Source of the DNA: Desulfuromonadaceae bacterium
GTDB lineage: Bacteria; Desulfobacterota; Desulfuromonadia; Geobacterales; Pseudopelobacteraceae
Reading direction: 5' to 3'
Length of the DNA stretch: 38,518 bases
Assembly (NCBI GenBank): GCA_028687585.1
Contig: JAQTZV010000038.1
Location: 1-38,518, forward strand
Part shown: piece after piece, positions 9,101 to 16,540 of the stretch
Layout: every line of letters begins with the position of its first letter
Position numbering within the stretch: position 1 is the stretch's first letter
Notes under the pieces: model-generated
Databases searched by the model: none
What the model was told of the DNA's origin: nothing
Seen by the model: the letters and a program-made list of their open reading frames with translations, nothing else
Made by a program: the position numbers and the translations under genes

Positions 9101-12100
9101 CCCCCTCTGCCGGCTGGAGCGGTTTTGATGCGACGATGCGCTCGCTGCTCCTGCGGGAACGGGCGCTGCTGAACTCGGCGCCTTCGTGGAACACGGATGC
9201 GGCTAAAAGCAGTGCCGAGCTGAACAGCATGCTTGCCGCCGTGGAAAAGGAGCTCGATGCCGTGCCGCGCCTGGTGGAATCCGCTGCGGAAATTCATGAC
9301 CGGCTTGGTCTGGCGTACCTCGAAGCGGACCGCTTCGGACCGGCGCAAGAACAGTTTGATGCTGCGTTCACGCTGAACAGGGGGCTTGGTTTTACCGGAA
9401 ATCTTGCCTCCAATCGCCGTTCCGCCAGTATAGCCGCTTATCGTGAGGCACATGCCGCAACCGGTGAAGAGCAGCTGCGACTGCTTCGCGCCAGCCGTGA
9501 CGGTTTCATCGAGCAGTTGCAGCTGATTAAAACCAATCCGCCGAAATCGAAAGCTCCGGCAAAACGGAGCGGCGGTCTGGTGGAGATCACCGCAAACCTG
9601 GCGCTTGACAAGGGTACTGCCACCGATGCCGCCTTCGGTTTCAGCGCCGTGCAGGAACAACGGCTGGCGGAAATCTATCTGGCCCGCATCCAGTCAGAGC
9701 TGGGCAACCCGTCGGCCGCTGCTGTTCTGCTGCACAATCAGCTCAAAAAGTACCCGGATGATGCCGGAAAAATTGCCCCGGCCGACCTGTACGGGGTGTC
9801 GCTGCTCGTGCATCGCACTGCCCATGTTGATGTCGCACTGGGGGAGAACACGAAAGCGGCGGAAGGTTTTCATCGCGCAACGCTGCTTTCACTGCAGGCC
9901 GGCAATCCGGTCAGCGCCATGCTCAACCTGATCAACTGGGGAGAATTGATGATTGCCGGAGTGCAGCCGGGTGACAGTCCCGGCTTTCTGGCCGCAGAAG
10001 CTCGCGTCGTCCGGTTGGCAAACAACTCCGCTGCGGCACTTCCGCCGCTCGCTTACCGCCGATTTCTCAATGATGCCGGAGTGCTGCTGGTCCGGCTGGC
10101 ATCACGCGCCGCTGACGACGGCAGCCGTCAGGCGTTGCTCTACAAAGCGCTTGAACGATGGGACCGGGCGCTTTTCACGCCTGTCGGGAGCAGCGATAAC
10201 GAACTGCTTCATCAGCAACGCCGCCTGCGGGCAGCAGCGCAGCTTAACCGCAGTTTCGTTCTTGCGGCGCTCGGTCTGGACGACGGCGCGGAAACTGCCC
10301 GCACCGCCGCAGTGGATGAAGCCCATGCGGCTGCCGCCTGGTCGCTAGAATGGCGCGCGCTCGCCGCGCTTGGCCGCTATGATCAGGCGCTTGGGCTGCT
10401 CGAACATCTGCCGCTGACTGAATATGATCTGCAGCCGGGCGAGGTGACGGCGCGTTTCGCACCGCAGCTTGAGCAGCTTGCGGCAAAAAATCCCGAGCAG
10501 TCGTTTGCCCTTCTGGAGCGGTTGAGCGAACTGGAACGGGTGCAGCTGCTCGGGCGCGGCGCTCTCGGGCTAGCTGATCCGGCCACGGTCAGCCGGTTCC
10601 GTGCCGCTGCGCCCCGCCTGGTCGAACTGGACCGGCTGCGTAATAACCTTACACATTCTTCGGCAACAACTGCGGCCGCTGACAAAGAGTATCTGCAGCT
10701 CCGGATTCAGCAGGAACAGGCGGCCGTTGACGATCTCTTCGGAGCGAAACTCGAACGCCTGCCATCGTACTATGCGCTGGGTGGCGATCAGCTGCTCCGT
10801 GTGGCTGCTGCCTCGGTCGATCTGAGCAGATTATCCCGGGTGGAAGATGCTGCTCATCCTCAGTCTGAAGAGTATAAGGCCGCACAGCAGCGTTTCAGTA
10901 CGGTTCAACTGGCGTTCACCAAAGCGTGTGCCGCCGGAAAAGGTGGAGCGCTCTGCCGCCTCCTGTCGCCGCAGCCGGTCGAACTGATCGATGTTCAGGA
11001 AACCTTGCCGGGCATGACGCTGCTTCGCTTCACGCCGCTCGACAGCGCTCGCTGGCTGCTCTTTACGGTTGGCGGTAACGCCGCTGTCACCGCCGAAGTT
11101 GTTGATAGCGCTGCGATCACGGTTCGGCTTAATACCACTCCGCACGTTCTGGCTGCATACGAAGATCCATCCCGCTTCGCCTCCGCACCGGTGACCAGCT
11201 GGGGGCTCAGCGCCACGCATCTGGTCCGGTCGGTTTCAGAGCGCAAACCGTTCCGCCGCAAGGTGCTTGATCCGTCCGGCTGGTGGCAGAGCGGCGCACC
11301 GTTCACGAAACTTGATGCTCATCACACGACCGAGCGCCTTTTCGATGCCCACTCGCTGGTGCTTCCGGGCCGGGCCGGCCTGCTCTCCGAAGTCCCCTCT
11401 CTTCCGGGCGGCAGCGGCTATGGAGTGCCGTTATGGGAAGATGAAGCAGCTCTGCGCCACCCGTTTTCCGCGTTACTTGCTGCGGAGAATCTATCCCTGA
11501 TCGTTGCCCCGCGAGCCGGTCTGCGTCAAGCCTACGCTCTGGGGCATCTGGCGGCACTGCAGGGGGTACCGTCGCTGCTTGTCGCCGCTGGTACAACGGG
11601 CAGCAGTGCTTCAGTAATCGATTCCGGAGCGTTTGTTTCTGCGTACGCCACTCAGTCGCTTGGTGAGGCCCGCACCAAGCTCAAAGGCGGCTGGCTGCTG
11701 CTGGGCGACTGGGGTCCCGATGCGGCGGAGGCGGCAAAACTGGGCAAAAGCCGTTTTATCGCATATGGCAAAAAGGGTGTGCTGGCTCATAATGCCGGGG
11801 AGTTTCCCAAGGCGCTGGCGCTGTTTGAAAACGCCCTGACCATTGTTGACGAACATCCCTCCTTGGCGAAACAACGCAGCACGCTGCACCGCTATGCACG
11901 TGAAAGCGCTTATTCCGCCGGGTTAACCGACCGGGCCATTGTCCATGCCGACGCGCTGGTAAAGGGACTGACTAAGGAAAAACCGTATTCTGCCGAACAT
12001 GCCGATGCGCTGCTGCGTCTCGGTCTGTTGCAGGGGAACGCCGAGCGCTTTGCCGATGCCGCAGTGTCGCTGAAAGAGGGGGTCGGCATCTTCGCCGATC

Positions 12101-14586
12101 TCGGCATGGCCAAAGAGCAGGCGGCGGCGCTGGCTGATTTTGGCGTGGTGATGGAAAATGCGGTCAATTTTGGCGCGGCAAAAACATTCTTCGAGGAGTC
12201 GGCAGGACTGCGCCGCACCCTGAAGGATGAGGTGTCGCTGGCGGAACAGTACCGCAATCTTGGCCGCATCTACGATCTGCGCCTTAATCAGTATGCTGTG
12301 GCAGAGCAGTTTTATGCCCAGGCGGGCGAAATCTATGCCAGGAGCGCAAACGGGGCTCTGGAGGCTGAAACGCTGCTGGAGCGGGGGCGCTGTCAGCGAC
12401 TACTCGGTAATTTCCCGGCTGCGGACAAGCTCTACCGCGACGCCCTGACAAAAATCGGCGTGAAGGATCTCCGCACCAAAATGCGCATCGTGCTGGAGCA
12501 GGCCAACAATGCCTGGTTCCAGGGGCGCTATCAGGAAGCGTTTGATCTGCGTGAGCAGGTAGAAAAGAGCGCCGTTGCGGAACAGTGGCCGCTGGAGCAG
12601 GTTATGGCCAAAAACAGCGGCGGCCTGATCTGGTGGACGCTGGGCGACAACAAACGGGCCGGGCAGGAGTTGCGGGGGGCGCTGGAGCTGGCTGAAAAAC
12701 TGGCGGTCCGGCGCGATGAGGTGGCAACAACGCTTAATAACATCGGTCTGGTGCAGCGCGAGTCGGGGGAATATGCCAAGGCGCTGGCGACGCTGGAAAA
12801 AGCGCTGGCAATCGACCGTAAACTCGGCTCCCGTTGGGCGATGGCCTACGATCTGCGTAACCTTGGCCAGACCCGTCTGAAGATGGGTGATGCCGCCACG
12901 GCGCTGCAGCAGTTCAGCGAAGCTGCCGCCATGGCGGGTGACATCGGTGACAAGGTCAATCTTGCCAAGATCCACCTCGCCCGTGGTGACGCTGAGAGCA
13001 GATTGAAACAGGCAGCTGCTGCAGAGGTCAGTTATCGTGCCGCGCTGGGAATTGCCGATGCACTGCTGCTGCGTGAAGTCCGCTGGCGTGCGCTGTTCGG
13101 GCTGGCACGGCTGGAGAAAAACGCCGGAGAGCTGACCAAGGCGGTGCTCTCATATCAGCGGGCGCTGGAAACGGTTGAAGGGCTGCGCGCCGAGATCAGG
13201 CTGGATCAGTTGAAAGATGGTTTCCTCGCTGATAAAATGGAGGTGTATACCGGGCTGGTCAGTCTGCTGGTCGATCTGCAGAGGAGTGACGATGCGTTTG
13301 CGGTGGCGGAGCGCTCCCGCTCCCGCAACCTGATAGATATTCTTGGCCGTCAGCGGCTCTCCTTGAAAGGGTCGGTTGATCAGGAACTGTACGACCGGCA
13401 GATCCGCTTGAAAGAGCAGATGTTTGAGCAGGAACATCTCTCGGTACAGGCAACAACGCCCAAAGAACGGGCCCGGTATGCCGAGGTGCTGGAAAAACTG
13501 CGCAGTGATTATCAGGACCTGCTGATCGATATTGAGCGAAAGCGCCCGGAGCTGCTTGCTCTGGTGAAGGTGAACCCGACCACGCTTGACGATGTCCGGA
13601 AACTTCTTGAACCGGGTGTTGTGCTCCTTTCGTACTATCAATTACCGGAGCGGCTGCTTCTCTGGAAGATCGAGCGTGACCGGGCAACGTTGTCCATTCA
13701 GAATGTACCGGCAGTGGAACTCTCGGCAAAGATCGCGTCCTACCGCCGGATGCTACAGAATCTGGAACCGCTGGAAAAGCAGTCGCGCGAGCTGTATGAT
13801 CTGCTTGTGGCTGGAGCGCTGGCGAGGAGTGGCCCACTTCGTTCGGTCGGTATCATCCCGCACGGCAGCCTTCATTATCTGTCGTTTGCGACGCTGCATG
13901 ACGGCCGTGACTACCTGATCGACCGGCAGAAACTGTTTTATCTCCCGGCGGCATCGGTGCTGCCGTACACACTGGCGCGGCGGACTCCGGAGAAAAAACT
14001 GCATATTCTGGCTATCGGCAATCCGGACCTCGGCAATGCATCTCTTGATCTGCCGTTTGCCGAGCGGGAAGCGGGAACGCTGCGCTGGAATTATCCGGAT
14101 GTGACGACGCTGACCCGTGAGCGTGCCACCGAGAGCTGGGTCAGGGAGCATATCAGCGAATTCAATGTTATCCACATCGCGTCACATGGCGAATTCGATC
14201 CGGTCAACCCGCTCTTCTCGGCAATCAGACTGGTCGGCGACAGTAAAGCCGACGGAAAACTTCAGGCGGAGGAAATTTTTGGTCTCGATATCCGTGCTGA
14301 TCTGGTCGTATTGAGTGCCTGTCAGACCGGGTTGGGAGATATCCGCAGCGGTGATGATGTGGTCGGCATGAACCGTGCCTTCATGTTCGCCGGAACCCAT
14401 TCACTGATGTCGAGCCTCTGGCGGGTCAGTGATGTCTCAACAGCAATAATGATGAAGCAGTTTTACCGTAATTACATGAGCTACGAAAAAGCCGAGAGCT
14501 TAACCCGGGCCATGCAGCATGTGAAAAACCGCTATCCGCATCCTGGATATTGGGGGGCATTTGTACTGACCGGGGATTATCAGTGA
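6139..14586 (+). CDS. Exported TolB-propeller/TPR/CHAT protease-like giant protein
   Basis: 2815 residues from ATG 6139, which overlaps the preceding stop (ATGA). Layout: residues about 9-45 come from an inserted repeat; a hydrophobic export segment at 51-67 ends PVSA; TolB/PD40-type propeller blades at about 95-400 (GDIWLM, GDLWVWDERG); long helical TPR-like regions at about 420-1600; a degenerate CHAT-like domain at about 1620-1865; regular TPRs at about 1870-2360; and a C-terminal CHAT domain at about 2450-2815. The CHAT domain has the caspase-like dyad: H2683 in IHIASHGEF and C2728 in LSACQTGLGD. In the internal copy the matching positions are P1743 (LVLPGRAG) and P1791 (IVAPRAG), so it should be inactive. 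CHAT proteases cut proteins, often after TPR-mediated sensing. The export signal places this one in the envelope. The substrate is unknown; the YdbH-like bridge or neighbouring proteins are candidates by context only. Confidence 0.85.
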   Translation: MKRPLKVHDPLSPRERARVRGDGAIYGTVAPPHPAFGHLLPQGEGISRISAIIIFALFLFACALPVSALPLSDELLAPAAPRSAPRSRPELAPQPAIFSSRQVLYAARSANGARIVTVERGDKEDELWLYSFGAVPELPRLLHSSPVRLAAPALNANGSLVAFVDAESDVKGDIWLMHINTPDDKPQRLTGRDSADDAPVFSGDGSAIVYQRQLPGFGQRELMRLYLKDNRSERLPIDIDAAFAAPSPDGGRWLFVSRKSDPNGDLWVWDERGGGVTQLTSGGERDLYPAWESADTLLFTRQSAIGGNAATGQEPGQIYRLHLNRRGDDGFPFAAPLTSAALMAVAPIPAGDHVYFVAGLAGGGQVMSLPASGEIPDRVSVAEQWALARILLERQPPDPAHARLAAARVLAREAVPTEEGALAGLALAGLMEQAGEVSRAGDQYASIVRRYGRFTREAALADIARIRVESAARCGDVALSQRRQEILREAERAMKSAAEGKGADATARSLIDTARLRADFGNGAADQLLAVGYAEQAAGLKDASRPLKAEAALRRAVLLAKLEKGSGAVAALVDVATQYGDQEEWAEAAISAILDQVSPRDHADQAALSALAEQYRTRLPRLAMGAWNRQGDVAYRADEWAKAKDAYRTVLEKFPVLATPTAAARFALAEVLYREERYAEAKALYETEMNQQPEDTPLYQLARAAYIRKTVAAGENLYRLGELAAARSTFLDLIRYDGRSVEAHRGYIKSVAAMGQAAELLERYRTLLSSYPDDPVLLYATGLTLTYLPGKERLAEADHLISRAADRMPSSEYPPQTRGYLAEIAETVHGERGGLERALAHYRRAWLLNRPLEQPENRANLDLNIGNIAYLLGSKATAWKFYSQRLAAKIPFDNIDTELIFQQRYAATAFQMHEKEAPIAGYLKALQLTEARLNPSRPLDLFGRLSRRVVERLFSTSGRTAAAETALAEQQAITAELERLGASPPEAPPSAGWSGFDATMRSLLLRERALLNSAPSWNTDAAKSSAELNSMLAAVEKELDAVPRLVESAAEIHDRLGLAYLEADRFGPAQEQFDAAFTLNRGLGFTGNLASNRRSASIAAYREAHAATGEEQLRLLRASRDGFIEQLQLIKTNPPKSKAPAKRSGGLVEITANLALDKGTATDAAFGFSAVQEQRLAEIYLARIQSELGNPSAAAVLLHNQLKKYPDDAGKIAPADLYGVSLLVHRTAHVDVALGENTKAAEGFHRATLLSLQAGNPVSAMLNLINWGELMIAGVQPGDSPGFLAAEARVVRLANNSAAALPPLAYRRFLNDAGVLLVRLASRAADDGSRQALLYKALERWDRALFTPVGSSDNELLHQQRRLRAAAQLNRSFVLAALGLDDGAETARTAAVDEAHAAAAWSLEWRALAALGRYDQALGLLEHLPLTEYDLQPGEVTARFAPQLEQLAAKNPEQSFALLERLSELERVQLLGRGALGLADPATVSRFRAAAPRLVELDRLRNNLTHSSATTAAADKEYLQLRIQQEQAAVDDLFGAKLERLPSYYALGGDQLLRVAAASVDLSRLSRVEDAAHPQSEEYKAAQQRFSTVQLAFTKACAAGKGGALCRLLSPQPVELIDVQETLPGMTLLRFTPLDSARWLLFTVGGNAAVTAEVVDSAAITVRLNTTPHVLAAYEDPSRFASAPVTSWGLSATHLVRSVSERKPFRRKVLDPSGWWQSGAPFTKLDAHHTTERLFDAHSLVLPGRAGLLSEVPSLPGGSGYGVPLWEDEAALRHPFSALLAAENLSLIVAPRAGLRQAYALGHLAALQGVPSLLVAAGTTGSSASVIDSGAFVSAYATQSLGEARTKLKGGWLLLGDWGPDAAEAAKLGKSRFIAYGKKGVLAHNAGEFPKALALFENALTIVDEHPSLAKQRSTLHRYARESAYSAGLTDRAIVHADALVKGLTKEKPYSAEHADALLRLGLLQGNAERFADAAVSLKEGVGIFADLGMAKEQAAALADFGVVMENAVNFGAAKTFFEESAGLRRTLKDEVSLAEQYRNLGRIYDLRLNQYAVAEQFYAQAGEIYARSANGALEAETLLERGRCQRLLGNFPAADKLYRDALTKIGVKDLRTKMRIVLEQANNAWFQGRYQEAFDLREQVEKSAVAEQWPLEQVMAKNSGGLIWWTLGDNKRAGQELRGALELAEKLAVRRDEVATTLNNIGLVQRESGEYAKALATLEKALAIDRKLGSRWAMAYDLRNLGQTRLKMGDAATALQQFSEAAAMAGDIGDKVNLAKIHLARGDAESRLKQAAAAEVSYRAALGIADALLLREVRWRALFGLARLEKNAGELTKAVLSYQRALETVEGLRAEIRLDQLKDGFLADKMEVYTGLVSLLVDLQRSDDAFAVAERSRSRNLIDILGRQRLSLKGSVDQELYDRQIRLKEQMFEQEHLSVQATTPKERARYAEVLEKLRSDYQDLLIDIERKRPELLALVKVNPTTLDDVRKLLEPGVVLLSYYQLPERLLLWKIERDRATLSIQNVPAVELSAKIASYRRMLQNLEPLEKQSRELYDLLVAGALARSGPLRSVGIIPHGSLHYLSFATLHDGRDYLIDRQKLFYLPAASVLPYTLARRTPEKKLHILAIGNPDLGNASLDLPFAEREAGTLRWNYPDVTTLTRERATESWVREHISEFNVIHIASHGEFDPVNPLFSAIRLVGDSKADGKLQAEEIFGLDIRADLVVLSACQTGLGDIRSGDDVVGMNRAFMFAGTHSLMSSLWRVSDVSTAIMMKQFYRNYMSYEKAESLTRAMQHVKNRYPHPGYWGAFVLTGDYQ
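6165..6273. repeat. Double-palindrome GC-rich repeat in the N-terminus of the CHAT gene
   Basis: Two palindromes, CCCTCTCCC-cga-GGGAGAGGG (6167-6187) and CCTTCTCCC-tca-GGGAGAAGG (6252-6272), flank an inner pair of partly complementary arms (GTGAGGGGG near 6192 and CCCCCTCAT near 6229). This type of palindromic unit is scattered between genes in many proteobacteria, where its translation (PLSPRERARVRG, HLLPQGEG) recurs as a false ORF. Here it lies between the ATG at 6139 and the export signal, in frame. No start codon occurs between the repeat and the signal segment, so some or all of the repeat must be translated. Confidence 0.8.
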
Positions 14587-14615
14587 AAGGTTCACGAACA
14601 CAAAGGAGAATACAG

Positions 14616-15146
14616 ATGAAAATCACACGAAGAATTGTTGTGCTGCTTGCGTTGCTGCTGATGGCAACGGCGGCCATGGCAGAAGAAAAACGCTGGGTTT
14701 CCAGCGAGGGGACAACGTTGAAATCGGAGGCGTCAGCCACGTCAGATACTGTTGTCGATGTGGTGGTCGGCACGGAGGTCACTGTTGTTGAATCTGGCGG
14801 CCGCTGGTTGAAAGTCAGGACTGCAGCAGGAAAAGAGGGATGGGTCTACGCGGGACGTGTTTCGGATGCCGCTCCGGCCGGAGAAGTTTCCGGAAGCGAT
14901 GGCGGCCTCTTCGGCGACAGTATGCAAAAGAGCCAGATCAATACCGCCAAGGCTGACAGCGCCCGCAGTATTCGCGGCCTTTCGCCCGAGACGGCGCAGT
15001 ATGCGAAAAATCGCGGCACCCCGGAAGTGATCAAGAAATCTCTTGACGGTGTGCTGCAGCGAAAAGTCACTGCCAAAGAGTTGAAGGCATTTTTGCAAGA
15101 GGGAAAAATCGGTGAATATGCCCAGGTTCAAGGGGGTAAAAAATGA
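14616..15146 (+). CDS. Exported bacterial SH3-domain protein
   Basis: 176 residues from ATG 14616, set by AAGGAG 7 nt upstream; a longer in-frame start at 14550 would overlap the CHAT gene and lacks a binding site. A signal peptide ends at about residue 22 (ATAAMA). Residues about 25-85 fit a bacterial SH3 domain (SH3_3): WVSSEGTTLKSEASATSDTV, then GTEVTVVESGGRWLKVRT and GKEGWVYAGRV. Such domains often bind peptidoglycan or act as protein adaptors. The C-terminal half (about 95-176) is charged and helical, of unknown role. It follows the CHAT gene by 29 nt and overlaps the M48 peptidase start (ATGA), which suggests the two products work together. Confidence 0.8.
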   Translation: MKITRRIVVLLALLLMATAAMAEEKRWVSSEGTTLKSEASATSDTVVDVVVGTEVTVVESGGRWLKVRTAAGKEGWVYAGRVSDAAPAGEVSGSDGGLFGDSMQKSQINTAKADSARSIRGLSPETAQYAKNRGTPEVIKKSLDGVLQRKVTAKELKAFLQEGKIGEYAQVQGGKK

Positions 15147-16015
15147 GATATCTTCAAGTGTTACTGTTGATAGCTCTGGTTGCGTCGGCAGGTTCCGCGT
15201 CAGCCAGTTTTTTTGATAAATTACAGAACCTTGCCAATCCCGATTCAAAAGAGAGCAGAATTTTTTCCGGCGCAACCCAGGTATTGTCCAGCTCCAAAGA
15301 AATCGACTATACAACCGAGCGCACCATTGGCGAAAGTCTGGCGCTTGAAGGACTGCAGCGGTTCGGCACGCCGGTGAAAAACGAGTCGCTGCAGCAGTAT
15401 GTCAATCTAGTAGGAAATGCGGTCGCCGCAAACAGCAAGAGGGCCACTATTCCGTATCAGTTCGCGGTACTGGACAGTCCGGTACAAAACGCCTTTGCCG
15501 TTCCGGGTGGCGTTATCTTTGTCAGTCGTGCTCTGGTCTCGATTTTAAGTGATGAGAGTGAACTGGCCGCCGTTCTGGCACACGAAGTCGGCCATGTCTC
15601 CGCAAAGCATGCCCTGAAGAGCACACAGCGCGCGCAATTTTTCGAGGGGGTCGGCACAATCACCGCAGCAAGCGTTCGCGGCGATAGAGGGAAGAAATTT
15701 GCCTCGGCCATCGGTGACATGCAGGCGGTACTCTTTGATAAAGGTCTTGATAAAGAGATGGAATTTGAAGCGGACCTGGCAGCAATGGAAACCGCCTATC
15801 GTACCGGATATGATCCGTTCGCACTGATCAGGGTTTTGGAAAAACTACAAAAATTGGAGGCATCCAGCAAGGATAAGAAGGGGTCGTGGTTTTCTACGCA
15901 TCCGCCGCTTTCCGAGCGAATTGTCCGGCTCCGCGCTCAGCTGCGAAAATATCCTGATTATGCTGCTCTGGCGAGTCTGCATGAGAGATTTGTTAAAAAT
16001 GCGAAACTGAAGTAG
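15143..16015 (+). CDS. Exported M48-family metallopeptidase
   Basis: 290 residues. A signal peptide spans about residues 1-21 (GSASA). The zinc site HEVGH is at 147-151 (LAAVLAHEVGHVSAKHA), and the third ligand region is EFEAD at about 207-211 followed by TGYDP, as in M48 peptidases. The length fits the single-domain M48B-type periplasmic enzymes (relatives of BepA/LoiP) that take part in outer-membrane protein quality control. It lacks the C-terminal TPR domain of BepA. ATG overlaps the SH3 gene's stop, so translation is probably coupled. It ends the envelope run: two tandem stop codons are followed 10 nt later by a terminator. Confidence 0.9.
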   Translation: MRYLQVLLLIALVASAGSASASFFDKLQNLANPDSKESRIFSGATQVLSSSKEIDYTTERTIGESLALEGLQRFGTPVKNESLQQYVNLVGNAVAANSKRATIPYQFAVLDSPVQNAFAVPGGVIFVSRALVSILSDESELAAVLAHEVGHVSAKHALKSTQRAQFFEGVGTITAASVRGDRGKKFASAIGDMQAVLFDKGLDKEMEFEADLAAMETAYRTGYDPFALIRVLEKLQKLEASSKDKKGSWFSTHPPLSERIVRLRAQLRKYPDYAALASLHERFVKNAKLK

Positions 16016-16024
16016 TAGCGGAGC

Positions 16025-16060
16025 GTGCCCCTGGCCCTTCGCGGCGAGGGGCACTTTTTG
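16025..16060 (+). terminator. Rho-independent terminator of the envelope operon
   Basis: Stem GTGCCCCT (16025-16032) pairs with AGGGGCAC (16047-16054), with TTTTTG directly after. It lies 10 nt past the M48 stop. Confidence 0.9.
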
Positions 16061-16085
16061 CTGTTTATTCAACCCGTTCTGTGGG

Positions 16086-16223
16086 TCAGGATTTTATTTC
16101 GTACTGAATTTTCAGGTAGTTACAGAATGCGATTGCGTCAAGGAGTTTGGAAAACTTTTGCTTGTTGCCATCAGGTAAATCCACCTGGAACTGCCAGTTC
16201 TCAGCGAAGTGAATAGTTGCCAT
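16086..16223 (-). CDS. 45-residue small protein
   Basis: A short open frame of 45 codons encodes a soluble, charged product beginning MATIHFAENWQFQVDLPDG and ending NYLKIQYEIKS. It has the look of a folded miniprotein: a beta-hairpin start, then a helix around KQKFSKLLDAIAFCNYLKI. AAGGA lies 8 nt before the ATG. It is easy to miss because of its size. I do not recognise the family. It is divergent from acnB and shares the regulatory region 16224-16540 with it, so a link to acnB control or to stress is possible but not shown. Confidence 0.65.
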   Translation of the reverse strand: MATIHFAENWQFQVDLPDGNKQKFSKLLDAIAFCNYLKIQYEIKS

Positions 16224-16278
16224 CGTACACATCCTTCTCGGTTTCCGTTTAACCGGTCAATTCCATCTGCGTACTGAT

Positions 16279-16294
16279 CTGTATGCAAATACAG
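16279..16294. promoter_or_regulatory. LexA-box-like palindrome
   Basis: CTGTATGCAAATACAG is a perfect 6-4-6 palindrome and fits CTGT-N8-ACAG, the LexA box of enterobacteria. It lies 56 bp upstream of the small-protein start codon. LexA of Geobacter sulfurreducens is reported to use a different motif, so the regulator may be another protein. Confidence 0.35.
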
Positions 16295-16306
16295 GACCAA
16301 ATATTA

Positions 16307-16351
16307 ACATGCTGATATTATACAATATATTTAATATGAAAATCAGCATGT
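16307..16351. promoter_or_regulatory. Inverted repeat in the acnB upstream region
   Basis: ACATGCTGAT (16307-16316) and ATCAGCATGT (16342-16351) are perfect 10-bp inverted repeats. The 25-bp AT-rich spacer contains further imperfect symmetry (ATATTA, TAATAT). There is no T-run, so an operator is more likely than a terminator. It sits about 90 bp upstream of the acnB -35 box. Confidence 0.4.
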
Positions 16352-16439
16352 AAAGTATTTCGACAAGAAAAACTCGGCGGAACGTGTTTTTTAGCTGGTA
16401 AAATGATGATCACACTGAACCGTTAATCATGATTATGAT

Positions 16440-16469
16440 TTGACAAGGCATTTCTGAAACGTGTATACA
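16440..16469 (+). promoter_or_regulatory. acnB promoter
   Basis: A perfect TTGACA at 16440-16445 is followed by an 18-bp spacer and TATACA at 16464-16469. The expected start is near 16476, leaving a leader of about 65 nt before the acnB ATG. Confidence 0.55.
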
Positions 16470-16540
16470 GTATGCGATTTATTCACGTTAAATTGCTTTC
16501 TTATCCGCCGTAACATATCTCACAAAAGGAGGAACAGTAG

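Larger units (their letters stand above)
16224..16540. other. Divergent regulatory region, small protein / acnB
   Basis: 317 bp without a gene. It holds a 16-bp palindrome (16279-16294), a larger AT-rich inverted repeat (16307-16351) and the acnB promoter (16440-16469), all listed separately. Confidence 0.6.
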
